A stretch of 41,233 nucleotides of DNA, from positions 1 to 41,233 of the IMG/VR virus record IMGVR_UViG_3300032288_002340. One strand, given 5' to 3'. The notes beneath the pieces were generated by a model. It was given only the letters and a program-made list of their open reading frames with translations, did no database searches and had not been told where the DNA came from. How positions within the stretch are numbered: position 1 is the first letter of the stretch; each line of letters opens with the position of its first letter. Source of the stretch: a virus. This document shows positions 7,125-15,007 of the stretch, in pieces. Both the position numbers and the translations under genes were made by a program.

Positions 7125-10100
7125 AGCTTATCGTCAGTTGAGGACACTTTCTTTGGTCTATATCTGAATCTACCTTGGATTTTAGTAACCCATCCGTTTT
7201 GTGGATTAAATTCATGTCCAATTTTTGTGACTACATAAAACCCTCGGTCTATAATAGATGGAACGCGGTCAACTAAGAAAGATTGGAATAAATTAATACC
7301 ACCTATGCCTGGTAGAGTTACGTCTACCACAGTTTTGGTAAGATTCGAACTATTAAATGCATGCGCGGTAGGTGGTCGTTTCTGACGTTCCGCGTTAGTA
7401 GAATCTATGTTCAATTGCTTCATCATCCGTGATGGATTGATTTCTATCAATCTAACAGCAGTTCCTAAATCAGCATATTCACGTATTGTTCCAACTAAAT
7501 TAGGATTGAATAATTTTATTTCTACCTCGGCTAATCTGTCTTCAGCTGCTTGCCGATTTACACGTGCTGCAGATAATCTTGCCTCACTAGCGAATGCCTG
7601 AGCATCCGTAGCTCTGGGAGCTCTACGTTCTTGAGCTATAACATCAGTCTCTGCTTGTCTAGCTATTTCTACAGCACGAGTAAATTCTTGTATTTCGTCA
7701 CTTTCACATTCTTGTTCATCAACGCAAATGTTAGTATCATTACATGGCTTGTATAAATCTTTAAGAAGTGTAATTTCTTGAAGTTCCGGTATATTAATTG
7801 ATTCTAATGTACTCTTTTGCGCAGGACCGCCAATGTTTGCGATTGCTTGCACCGCGATAACTTGAGGTAAATTAAATTCTACATTTAAATCAAGCAAATC
7901 ACTACCTAGCTCTCCATCACCGAAGCGCTTGGTTCCTCTATTAAACATATAAATAAATTTAGGCTTATCCTCTGTTTCCCCATGATATCTACGGAGATTC
8001 ACACCAGTTGTGCTATCTAATATACTTGTGAAGTTTTCTTCGTCTACTCCGTTAATGGTTGTAGATTCTGTTAATATCTTTGGTTCTTTTGACAATCCCA
8101 TATCAATTATATGCATTCCTGGGTTCTTAACATCAGTACTATATAATTGAAGATTCCAATACCCCTCTGTTGCAGAATTCATCATATTCAACAACATGCT
8201 GATAGCCGCACTAATAGTATCAGTAGAGGTGAACGCTTGTTTAATTGCTTTTGTATTTAACCATATTCCTTTGGTTAAAGAAGATGAACTAGCTTTTGTC
8301 TCTTCACCTTTCTTTGGAGAAAATGGTTCAGAGGCCCTAGTAATCTTCATTAATAAGTCATTTTTTTCTAATGCTTGTCTAATAGTTTCATCCTCTTGTC
8401 CTGCTAAACGAATAATACTTGTAAATCTTGCATTATCAGTAGTTCTGGAAAAACTTGTTTGTGCCGCTGGATTCCAGATTATCATTACTTCAGGATTAAC
8501 AGACCGAAGATTTGGGTGATACCCTACTTGATTAGCTATAAGTCCTGTGTCGTCTGACTCATTCAATTCATCGGTTGGTCGTAATAATGTTAGATTTGCT
8601 AACTCATCGTTGCCTAACATCGCAGCAATACCATATCTTTTATCATTTAATATTTTCTCTACAAAAAATCTCCAAGAAACAAAATATTCATTTTCTCTAG
8701 TTCCCGCTTGAGTACTTGGTCCACTAGTAGCGTCTGGTTCGGATTTTTCATTTTTTATAGGAATAGCTTGATTACTCCAGTAATAATCATCTCCAATTAA
8801 ATTTTCTTGTTGGTAATATGACATTAATTTTGCAAAAGAATTAGTTTTCCAAGAATAGGTATCGTTAAAATATTCAAGGATGTCCATCGCCTTACAAGCA
8901 GATGTTGGGCTTGGGCATGTGGACTGAACGCCTGTATGCTTTGTAGGTACTTCAACTTGTTGTACCGAATGCATCGTAAGACTTATTTCGTATGTATTAT
9001 TTTTATTATATTTTAAATTAAATTTTACTACATACGCAATAAACAACTCATAGTTACCGTAATTGTCATAAACATACTGCTTGATAAATTTCTCTTGTTC
9101 ACTTCTGTCTTTAATTAAAGTACTGAAGTAAGTCTTTACATCTACTGGTGTATTTCCTATTTTTAATTTACCCCCTACCGCACTCTTCCAATCAAACGGA
9201 GTAAATCTTTCGTTTGGATGTGTTTGATTTGACGACATTCTACCAAGCTCAAGAACTACTCTTGTTGCAGGTCGTAGAAAATATCTAAGTAGTGCGTCGA
9301 CCTGACCAACAGAATAGGCTACTATTTTTAAGTCTGCCTTTGTCAATCCGCCGCGAACTCCCATCGGTCCAGCAGTACTACGCTCTACCTCAACACTGGC
9401 TATACCAGGTACAGGAATATTTTTTGCGTCTTTGGATGCATCCGCAACAATAACGGGAATATCTTGTGTACCATCATTGTTGATAGCGTAACCTATAATA
9501 CTTTTATCACTTCGAGTGGAATAAATATCATCAAATGCTACTGAGTTTTGTCCATGCAAGCCAAGCGAAGGACAATATGCTACGGTTTCTGTTTCCAAAT
9601 TACTCTTTAGTACTTTGGATAAAGATGTTAGTTTTACAAATGGAGTATAGACATTAGCTGTTTCTGCTGCTATTCTTCTTCTAGTTAATTCATATTGAAT
9701 TTTTGGATGAAATGACTCCAATGATTCAATAAGAGGTGATATACCCACGGACGCGGCTAGACGTTGTGATGCTTGGGCATTAGCTTTATTTGCATAATCG
9801 GTTGGAGCTTGTTCAAACGCTCTAATATATGGTGTTGGGTCAATAGGAACATCGCTAAAAAATCTCCACGACCCATCAGGATTTCTGTCTGGGTTGCCCC
9901 GAACTCTTCTTAATTCAAAGTGCAAATGCGGGGCCGTGCTCCCGCCGGTGTTACCTACGGTTCCTATTCTTTGACCAGCTCGTATGCGCGTTCCTCTCAC
10001 CAATCCAGCCGTAGACCCTCGTTCAAAATGGCAATATTTTGTCGTATGTGTTATTTGGTTACCGTCAAAATGCCCGATAACGATACCTTCTCCACATCCT

Positions 10101-10321
10101 GTATTATAGTTAGCACTTAATAATCCAGCTGAGATAACTTCGCCATCAAATACTGCTAACGCAGCAGTTCCTGCTTTAGCTCTGATGTCTAATCCTCTGT
10201 GTTCTATTCTGGGGTTACCAGGAACTTTAGGATGTTTTCTCTCACCAAACGGACTGGTAATGACCGCTGGTATGGGTATAGCGGCCGGTAAACATAAAAA
10301 CTTAAATGGTAAATCTGCCAT
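7118..10321 (-). CDS. baseplate hub/tail-tip protein with N-terminal M23 (LytM-like) peptidase
   Basis: Large (1067-residue) tail protein with an N-terminal zinc endopeptidase that probably cuts peptidoglycan cross-bridges during genome injection. The M23 zinc ligands are HRGLD (H52, D56 in the longer numbering) and HLHF (H143, H145), with another conserved His in YCHF (109); the core is bounded by SPFGERKHP and NTGGSTAPHLHFE. The long middle has no motif I can name. An Ala/Glu/Arg-rich coiled coil lies near 890-950 and a beta-rich C-terminus ends GRFRYRPKK. An in-frame TTG at 10354 would add 11 residues, but it overlaps the LysM gene by 32 nt. The ATG at 10321 follows the LysM stop by one base (TAATATG), so I prefer it. 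Position after LysM and tube-cap genes supports a hub role. Confidence 0.85.
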   Translation of the reverse strand: MADLPFKFLCLPAAIPIPAVITSPFGERKHPKVPGNPRIEHRGLDIRAKAGTAALAVFDGEVISAGLLSANYNTGCGEGIVIGHFDGNQITHTTKYCHFERGSTAGLVRGTRIRAGQRIGTVGNTGGSTAPHLHFELRRVRGNPDRNPDGSWRFFSDVPIDPTPYIRAFEQAPTDYANKANAQASQRLAASVGISPLIESLESFHPKIQYELTRRRIAAETANVYTPFVKLTSLSKVLKSNLETETVAYCPSLGLHGQNSVAFDDIYSTRSDKSIIGYAINNDGTQDIPVIVADASKDAKNIPVPGIASVEVERSTAGPMGVRGGLTKADLKIVAYSVGQVDALLRYFLRPATRVVLELGRMSSNQTHPNERFTPFDWKSAVGGKLKIGNTPVDVKTYFSTLIKDRSEQEKFIKQYVYDNYGNYELFIAYVVKFNLKYNKNNTYEISLTMHSVQQVEVPTKHTGVQSTCPSPTSACKAMDILEYFNDTYSWKTNSFAKLMSYYQQENLIGDDYYWSNQAIPIKNEKSEPDATSGPSTQAGTRENEYFVSWRFFVEKILNDKRYGIAAMLGNDELANLTLLRPTDELNESDDTGLIANQVGYHPNLRSVNPEVMIIWNPAAQTSFSRTTDNARFTSIIRLAGQEDETIRQALEKNDLLMKITRASEPFSPKKGEETKASSSSLTKGIWLNTKAIKQAFTSTDTISAAISMLLNMMNSATEGYWNLQLYSTDVKNPGMHIIDMGLSKEPKILTESTTINGVDEENFTSILDSTTGVNLRRYHGETEDKPKFIYMFNRGTKRFGDGELGSDLLDLNVEFNLPQVIAVQAIANIGGPAQKSTLESINIPELQEITLLKDLYKPCNDTNICVDEQECESDEIQEFTRAVEIARQAETDVIAQERRAPRATDAQAFASEARLSAARVNRQAAEDRLAEVEIKLFNPNLVGTIREYADLGTAVRLIEINPSRMMKQLNIDSTNAERQKRPPTAHAFNSSNLTKTVVDVTLPGIGGINLFQSFLVDRVPSIIDRGFYVVTKIGHEFNPQNGWVTKIQGRFRYRPKKVSSTDDKLC

Positions 10322-10322
10322 A

Positions 10323-10580
10323 TTATACGTTTGGGATAAAGAGTATAGTACCAATCGGCACTGCCACGCTACCGTTTGCTAAGTTATTAGCCTTCGCTAA
10401 CATCCACCAGTTTTCTGTCGTGTTGTAAAATTTATAGGACAAAGTATCTAATCTATCTCCGTCTTGAACAACATAATAGAATGGTATATCTTCTGACGGT
10501 ATTGATGTTGGTAACACCGTCTTATAGTATGGAATCTTTTTGGTAGTATCTGTTTCTAATGGTGTAGTATAACGTTCCAT
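10323..10580 (-). CDS. LysM-domain baseplate protein (gp53-like)
   Basis: An 85-residue protein that is mostly one LysM repeat: FYYVVQDGDRLDTLSYKFY (34-52), WWMLAKANN (58-66) and VPIGTILFIPN (74-84). LysM modules bind N-acetylglucosamine-containing glycans such as peptidoglycan. In T4 gp53 and many tail cassettes such a module is a structural baseplate element next to the hub. The gene starts 2 nt after the tube-cap gene stop and has a good ribosome binding site within that gene's end (AGGAAG). It ends one base before the M23 hub ATG, so the two proteins are probably made together. The domain is clear; equating it with gp53 is by size and place. Confidence 0.85.
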   Translation of the reverse strand: MERYTTPLETDTTKKIPYYKTVLPTSIPSEDIPFYYVVQDGDRLDTLSYKFYNTTENWWMLAKANNLANGSVAVPIGTILFIPNV

Positions 10581-10582
10581 AA

Positions 10583-12295
10583 TTATCTTCCTGGATTTCT
10601 AAGGGCGAATTGCTCTTGTGCCATATCTTCTGCTATCTTATAGAATGGACTATCATAGAACTTGCTTCTCTTCTCAAGAATACTTAATTGCATATTAACT
10701 GCGACAGAATGTGGTACTTGTCTATCAACGTCAAATGTAATCGCTTCATCTAAAAAGTCGTAATCTAAATTTTCTAGATAACAAGGTTGGCCATCGTATA
10801 AACCACCTACGGTGATTTTAAATAATGGTGGAACCATAAATCCATTTTTTACATCTTGTGGGAACGCTAGCCCAGACAAGTAATTTACACGTTGCCACAT
10901 ACCATATTGTTCTTCTTGAGAAAACGCGACGATATTGAAGTTTAATGATACAGAACGCTTTGCTCCACCGTAAACGACAAATCTTTCTGTTCTCCCTACG
11001 TAACGTTGTTCAGTAAATTCAGGCTTGACAGATTCTTTGATACTAGATATTAATGCACGAAATTGAACTGTTTCCCCGTTTAAATTAGAAAAAGCGAATC
11101 TTACTATGTCTGTTTGTTCTTGTTCACCTATAATACCATAATAATTTAATTTATTTACATCACTGGTTCCGTATACTGCTCCAAGTTGCACCCCATTTGG
11201 TCCCTGTCTTAAAATATTATATGGGTCTTTTAGTTCAGTATCACCTTTATCTATAGCGACTTTTGTTGGATCAGTGCCTACAAAACTGTCAGACAATAAT
11301 CTTTCTGAAAAGAATTTATTGTTTAATCTGACCGATGCATTTGTTTGTGGTAAACTATTAGATGACTTGGTTCCGTTTGTGTCCCTATCCGAAAAATTAA
11401 ATGTTCTTGCTGCATTATTATTCTTTTCAAAAAACTTTTGTTTAAATGATAGAGCTTCTTCTGCAAATGAAAACTGTTGTTTTTGTTCTTGTATTGTTTG
11501 TATTAATGGTAATGATTTCGTATTTTTGAGTAATTTTCCAAATGAAATTTTTTGTACGGTTTTCACCGCAGCATTACGAAGCGCAATTTTTGCTGCGGTT
11601 TTCGTAAGTGCCTTGAATGTTGCGGTAGCATTAAGTCGTGGTAAGCTACGTTGTGAGATTGGTTGTGGTGGGAACAATACTGGTCCCATATAAGTGCCAT
11701 TTTTCTTAAACACAGAAAATTCAGGACGACTGGTATCACCTTGTGTATTTATTTGACTTACATCAATTGTTGATTTAAGTTGAGCGGTAAGTGCCCCTAC
11801 TTGATTAGAGAGATATGTAGCTGCTAGTGAACGGACAGTTCTTCCCAATCCACGAGTTCTTATCCCTTCATTAATAGTACCTGCTATCGTAAATTTACTA
11901 GATATAGAAGTTACAGTTCCTATTTGTAATAAACCAGAGGTTCTGTCCAGTACTCCCAAATGTCTACGAATATGTAAGAACGGAGTTGCGTTTAATAAAA
12001 ATTCTGCTGGATTAATAACTTTTGTATTTTCAAAAGTATTCCCAGTTTGTAATAGTGCTTGCTTAGCTAAAAACAAAACACCATCTGATGACCGTAAAAA
12101 TTTACTGACCCGTTGTGTATCACGCGCTTTTGATACAAATGGTAAAGACCGATTGTCATCTTTGATACGACTGCGTGCATCATCGGTGTCTGGGCGGATA
12201 CTGATATATGGTTGGTCTGATGGTTCTTTTTTCGCAGAAAATCTTTTGTAGATGTCTTGAGATTTTTCGTTGAATAGGTCTGCTAAGGTTGCCAT
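10583..12295 (-). CDS. baseplate tail tube cap/initiator protein (gp48/gp54-like)
   Basis: A 570-residue structural protein. The C-terminal part (about 385-550) resembles the tube-cap family of T4-like and related contractile tails: an ALISSIKESVKPEF segment, RYVGRTERFVVYGG, SLNFNIVAFSQEE, WQRVNYLSGLAFPQ, FKITVGGL and a final PHSVAVNMQLSIL strand. This pattern is typical of proteins that sit on the hub and start tail-tube polymerisation. The N-terminal 380 residues are basic and low in recognisable motifs (repeated K/A/T helices at 220-300) and may thread into the baseplate. The gene lies directly after the tape measure, as gp48/gp54 follow gp29 in T4. Whether it matches gp48 or gp54 cannot be decided from the sequence alone. 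Confidence 0.65.
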   Translation of the reverse strand: MATLADLFNEKSQDIYKRFSAKKEPSDQPYISIRPDTDDARSRIKDDNRSLPFVSKARDTQRVSKFLRSSDGVLFLAKQALLQTGNTFENTKVINPAEFLLNATPFLHIRRHLGVLDRTSGLLQIGTVTSISSKFTIAGTINEGIRTRGLGRTVRSLAATYLSNQVGALTAQLKSTIDVSQINTQGDTSRPEFSVFKKNGTYMGPVLFPPQPISQRSLPRLNATATFKALTKTAAKIALRNAAVKTVQKISFGKLLKNTKSLPLIQTIQEQKQQFSFAEEALSFKQKFFEKNNNAARTFNFSDRDTNGTKSSNSLPQTNASVRLNNKFFSERLLSDSFVGTDPTKVAIDKGDTELKDPYNILRQGPNGVQLGAVYGTSDVNKLNYYGIIGEQEQTDIVRFAFSNLNGETVQFRALISSIKESVKPEFTEQRYVGRTERFVVYGGAKRSVSLNFNIVAFSQEEQYGMWQRVNYLSGLAFPQDVKNGFMVPPLFKITVGGLYDGQPCYLENLDYDFLDEAITFDVDRQVPHSVAVNMQLSILEKRSKFYDSPFYKIAEDMAQEQFALRNPGR

Positions 12296-12298
12296 AGA

Positions 12299-14020
12299 TT
12301 ATCTCACTTCGTTACGAGAGTACACGCCAACCAATTGCATACGAGGAACCGTTTGCGTACTACCACCGACATTAATGGTGGTAGATGCGTTCGACAAGGC
12401 GGTAATCAAATTATCTACCTTACGAACCAATTCAGAACTATCTGACCCCATTTGTAATGCTCCCTTGGGGAATAGATTTGTACCGGCGATTATATCATCT
12501 GCATTATTCAGTGCGAACGCACCCTTTGAGGTAACTAAAGTACGAGAACCATATCCTGAAGAGAACATATCGTCTGCCATTAATTTCTCTATTCCAGCAC
12601 CTGCCAATCCACCAAGTGCACCACCAATCATAGTACCGATTGGGCCTCCAAAAAATGTTCCGATAGTACCACCTGCCAATCTAGCAAGAGCAGCTGCACC
12701 TACTGACCCAGCCAGACTTCCCAAAGTAGATGCGGTAGCTGAACCACCAGCAAGCATTCCAGCACCAGTACCTACGGCTGCTCCAGAAACTAATCTAAGT
12801 CCTAAAGATGCGATAGAAGCAACTTTACCTAATGATGCTGCCCCAGAAGCGACAGCGGCTGCGGAAAACCCATTTAATGCTACTATAGCTCCTGCAACCG
12901 CAGATATCAATCCAACAAATGTAGCCGCACCCGTAGTATATAATTTATTTAAGAGAGTAGCGCCGTTAGCCAATTTTCCCGTAGCCGTAGCAGCTTCAGT
13001 CATTTGTTGTTCTATATCTTCCGCGGCACTAGCTTGTTTATTTCCCATCTTCATATAATCTTCGACGGAAATACCCAGTTGCTTAAATAGTGAACGGGTA
13101 CTTGCACTTTGCATCAATTGTTCGGGAACAGTTCTACGAACATACGCTAATAGTGCATCTGGACCTTCTTGTTCGGCAACTCTGATAAGTGTACCAAAGT
13201 CTAATTGCGCCCCAAGCTGGTTAAGTTGTGCAACGGTATCAATAGTACCATCAAGATTGGTGACCAATCCTTCTTGTGCGGCTTGAACACCTGCTAAACT
13301 AATCCCGAGTTTTTCTGCATTAACTGCTGCCTTCGCAAAATTTTGTCCATAAAGAAGGAACGATAAGGTATTCTTATTTACAATATTAGCGAATTGACCA
13401 GAGGATAAACTTGCTCGTCCAGAGGCACGACGGAATGATTCAAACTGTTCTGTAGTGGATAATCCCGTGGTAACTAAAGCACGGAGAGATTCGTTCGTTA
13501 ATTGGAACTCAGACCGGAATCCACCTTTAAGATTATTTGCGAACTGTGCTGCTCCATCCGAACTTAGTTGTAAACCTTCTCGTACACTAACGAATGTGTC
13601 AGATAATGCCTGTTCTGCTGCTTGAATTTGAGAAAGAGATGCCGCTCTATTGGCATCCAACGATAGTATTTGTTTGACCGCTGCTAATCTATTTCTAAAT
13701 TCAAGTCGGACGCCGTTGGTAGCTTCTGTTCCAATAGTTGCCGCAAACTTAATTCCGGCATCGGTCATCTTGATGAATTCAGCACCTAACGCCTTGCCCG
13801 CTGATGTTAATTTATCCTTTGCGGACTTTAAGTTATCGGTTGACTTCTTTTCTTCTTTCTTAGCGTTGGTTGATGCAGTAGTGGCTTGAGTATTCTCTTT
13901 AATTGCTTCGTTTGTTTCTTTTTGGGCATCAGCTAAATTTTTAGTAGAATCTACCAATAGGTTTAGATATTCTACTGCTAATTCTGCCAACGATTTTAAA
14001 TCTGAGAAATCATCTGCCAT
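12299..14020 (-). CDS. tail tape measure protein (gp29-like)
   Basis: Sets tail length and occupies the tube lumen before DNA passage. The 573-residue protein has a helical, Lys/Glu/Thr-rich N-terminus (about 10-80), a long alpha-helical body (80-350) and a strongly hydrophobic Ala/Gly-rich segment (about 365-480) with repeated GGxxG stretches, which could contact the host inner membrane during injection. At about 0.15 nm per residue the length predicts a tail near 86 nm, close to T4 (gp29, 590 residues). It follows the gp26/gp51-like pair and precedes the tube cap, the expected order. No Walker or enzymatic motif is visible. The Ala/Gly-rich region also creates a long shadow frame on the other strand, which is not a gene. 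Confidence 0.75.
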   Translation of the reverse strand: MADDFSDLKSLAELAVEYLNLLVDSTKNLADAQKETNEAIKENTQATTASTNAKKEEKKSTDNLKSAKDKLTSAGKALGAEFIKMTDAGIKFAATIGTEATNGVRLEFRNRLAAVKQILSLDANRAASLSQIQAAEQALSDTFVSVREGLQLSSDGAAQFANNLKGGFRSEFQLTNESLRALVTTGLSTTEQFESFRRASGRASLSSGQFANIVNKNTLSFLLYGQNFAKAAVNAEKLGISLAGVQAAQEGLVTNLDGTIDTVAQLNQLGAQLDFGTLIRVAEQEGPDALLAYVRRTVPEQLMQSASTRSLFKQLGISVEDYMKMGNKQASAAEDIEQQMTEAATATGKLANGATLLNKLYTTGAATFVGLISAVAGAIVALNGFSAAAVASGAASLGKVASIASLGLRLVSGAAVGTGAGMLAGGSATASTLGSLAGSVGAAALARLAGGTIGTFFGGPIGTMIGGALGGLAGAGIEKLMADDMFSSGYGSRTLVTSKGAFALNNADDIIAGTNLFPKGALQMGSDSSELVRKVDNLITALSNASTTINVGGSTQTVPRMQLVGVYSRNEVR

Positions 14021-14023
14021 AGG

Positions 14024-14194
14024 TTATCTCTTATTAGGTTTACTACGCTTTTGTGTTTCTTTGTACGCTGCTGCTTCTTTTGTTTTTGCGTCTTCCAATT
14101 GTTTCATATGGAAATTGCGTAAGTAGACCGGCATATTATAAGCTTGTTCAAAATCAAACGCCCCATTACTATAATACGCCATTGTAAATAACAT
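14024..14194 (-). CDS. small baseplate-assembly protein (gp51-like), possibly a frameshift extension of gp26
   Basis: Short helical protein following gp26, in the place of the T4 hub-assembly factor gp51. The ATG at 14194 gives 56 residues, with core FDFEQAYNMPVYLRNFHMKQ and a basic tail KRSKPNKR. The frame is open upstream to another ATG at 14296, which would overlap the gp26 gene by 86 nt. A third possibility is that it is reached by ribosomal frameshifting from gp26: the T7 run (14231-14237) lets a +1 slip join gp26 residue 244 to this frame, giving a fusion of about 312 residues. No clear ribosome binding site precedes 14194. Its identity rests mainly on position and an MPVYLR-type motif I associate with such proteins. 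Confidence 0.6.
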   Translation of the reverse strand: MLFTMAYYSNGAFDFEQAYNMPVYLRNFHMKQLEDAKTKEAAAYKETQKRSKPNKR

Positions 14195-14210
14195 TTTGTG
14201 AATTTCGACC

Positions 14211-14963
14211 TTATGCTCCGAGGTCAGGCCAAAAAAAGTTTGCCCCAAAGGGCATCCTCGCTTTGACAATGTTTTGACAATCAGAACAACTGACATTCAA
14301 ATCAAAATTAATATCAGGAGAAACCTTTCTATATGCTTCTCGTAATGCGCGAACATCACGAATAATCATTGCTTCTGCGAACTCACGAACTGCCTTACGG
14401 TCACGGTTACCATTAAAAGAAGTGATTATATACTTTAATCGTGTAGTAGAATCACTTTCGATTGAATTATTAAATTTCTTCAATCCGTTGACCTCTGCAG
14501 TAATTTGTTTTTCATCTGCCCGAGTCAACAACTTAAAGGTAACCACCACACCAGTAGGTAATTTCACTTCGTATTCACCTGCATGGGTATCGTTATCAGC
14601 TTCAATAGTATTTAGTGTTGACAAATCTACTATATGCTCAAACTTTGTACCACAAGCACCGCAGGCGAGTTCGATAGGATAGTCTTTTCCATATGCTAAA
14701 ATACGAGCGGCAACCATTACTGCATTTAAATCCCCAATCAATAAATCATCGGGTTTGACGCCTGGTGTGACAATTAAACTTTCCATCAACTTGTCAATTA
14801 CCACACCCTTTTGAATCAAATTGGTCGAGGTCAAGATATCTTCTTCCTTAGCGGTCATATACTTGACATCGACTTTTCCACTTCGTAACGGACTCCCCTC
14901 AGAATAGAACTTCCCACCACTTGGAAGGTCTATCGTTTCTGTCGGGAAATTGTATTCTGCCAT
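14211..14963 (-). CDS. baseplate hub protein, T4 gp26-like
   Basis: A 250-residue protein of the T4 gp26-type baseplate family. The N-terminus has the characteristic IDLPSGGKFY and YMTAKEEDILTSTNLI segments (11-50). A four-cysteine zinc-ribbon-like arrangement is split across the protein: CGAC (101-104) and CSDC (226-229). The motif DLLIGDLNAVMVAARILAYG (73-92) is typical of the family. It ends MPFGANFFWPDLGA. The start codon at 14961-14963 is preceded by a reasonable site (AAGGAG about 7 nt upstream). It is the first gene of the hub/tape/tube-cap cassette. The family is well supported; its stage in hub assembly is taken from T4. Confidence 0.85.
   Translation of the reverse strand: MAEYNFPTETIDLPSGGKFYSEGSPLRSGKVDVKYMTAKEEDILTSTNLIQKGVVIDKLMESLIVTPGVKPDDLLIGDLNAVMVAARILAYGKDYPIELACGACGTKFEHIVDLSTLNTIEADNDTHAGEYEVKLPTGVVVTFKLLTRADEKQITAEVNGLKKFNNSIESDSTTRLKYIITSFNGNRDRKAVREFAEAMIIRDVRALREAYRKVSPDINFDLNVSCSDCQNIVKARMPFGANFFWPDLGA
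14231..14237 (-). promoter_or_regulatory. candidate +1 (or -2) ribosomal frameshift site in gp26
   Basis: The minus-strand message reads AAC TTT TTT TGG in the gp26 frame. The seven-T run lets phenylalanine tRNAs re-pair after slipping one base forward, and the new frame runs into the gp51-like ORF (GLTSEHKVEIHKM onward). It lies seven codons before the gp26 stop. The run could also be an ordinary homopolymer. Confidence 0.3.
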
Positions 14964-14996
14964 AATAACTCCTTAAACTATTTGGTTTTACCACCT

Positions 14997-15007
14997 ATAT
15001 AAATATC
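14997..15007 (-). promoter_or_regulatory. near-palindromic AT motif before gp26, possible late promoter element
   Basis: GATATTTATAT on the minus strand, about 33 nt before the gp26 ATG. The same 11-mer occurs about 27 nt before the ATG at 19924. T4-type late promoters are TATAAATA in the transcribed direction; here that octamer reads on the opposite strand, so the assignment is doubtful. Confidence 0.2.

Noticed and set aside
10322-10354. Extended N-terminus of the M23 hub protein from a TTG
   Set aside because: Would overlap the LysM gene by 32 nt; the ATG at 10321 follows its stop by one base.
12270-13058. Long plus-strand frame (262 residues) opposite the tape measure gene
   Set aside because: It is Ala/Pro-rich and mirrors the Ala/Gly-rich tape measure codons; no ribosome binding site or known motif.
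14260-14285. Two plus-strand TTGACA copies
   Set aside because: They lie inside gp26 and point against all genes here.
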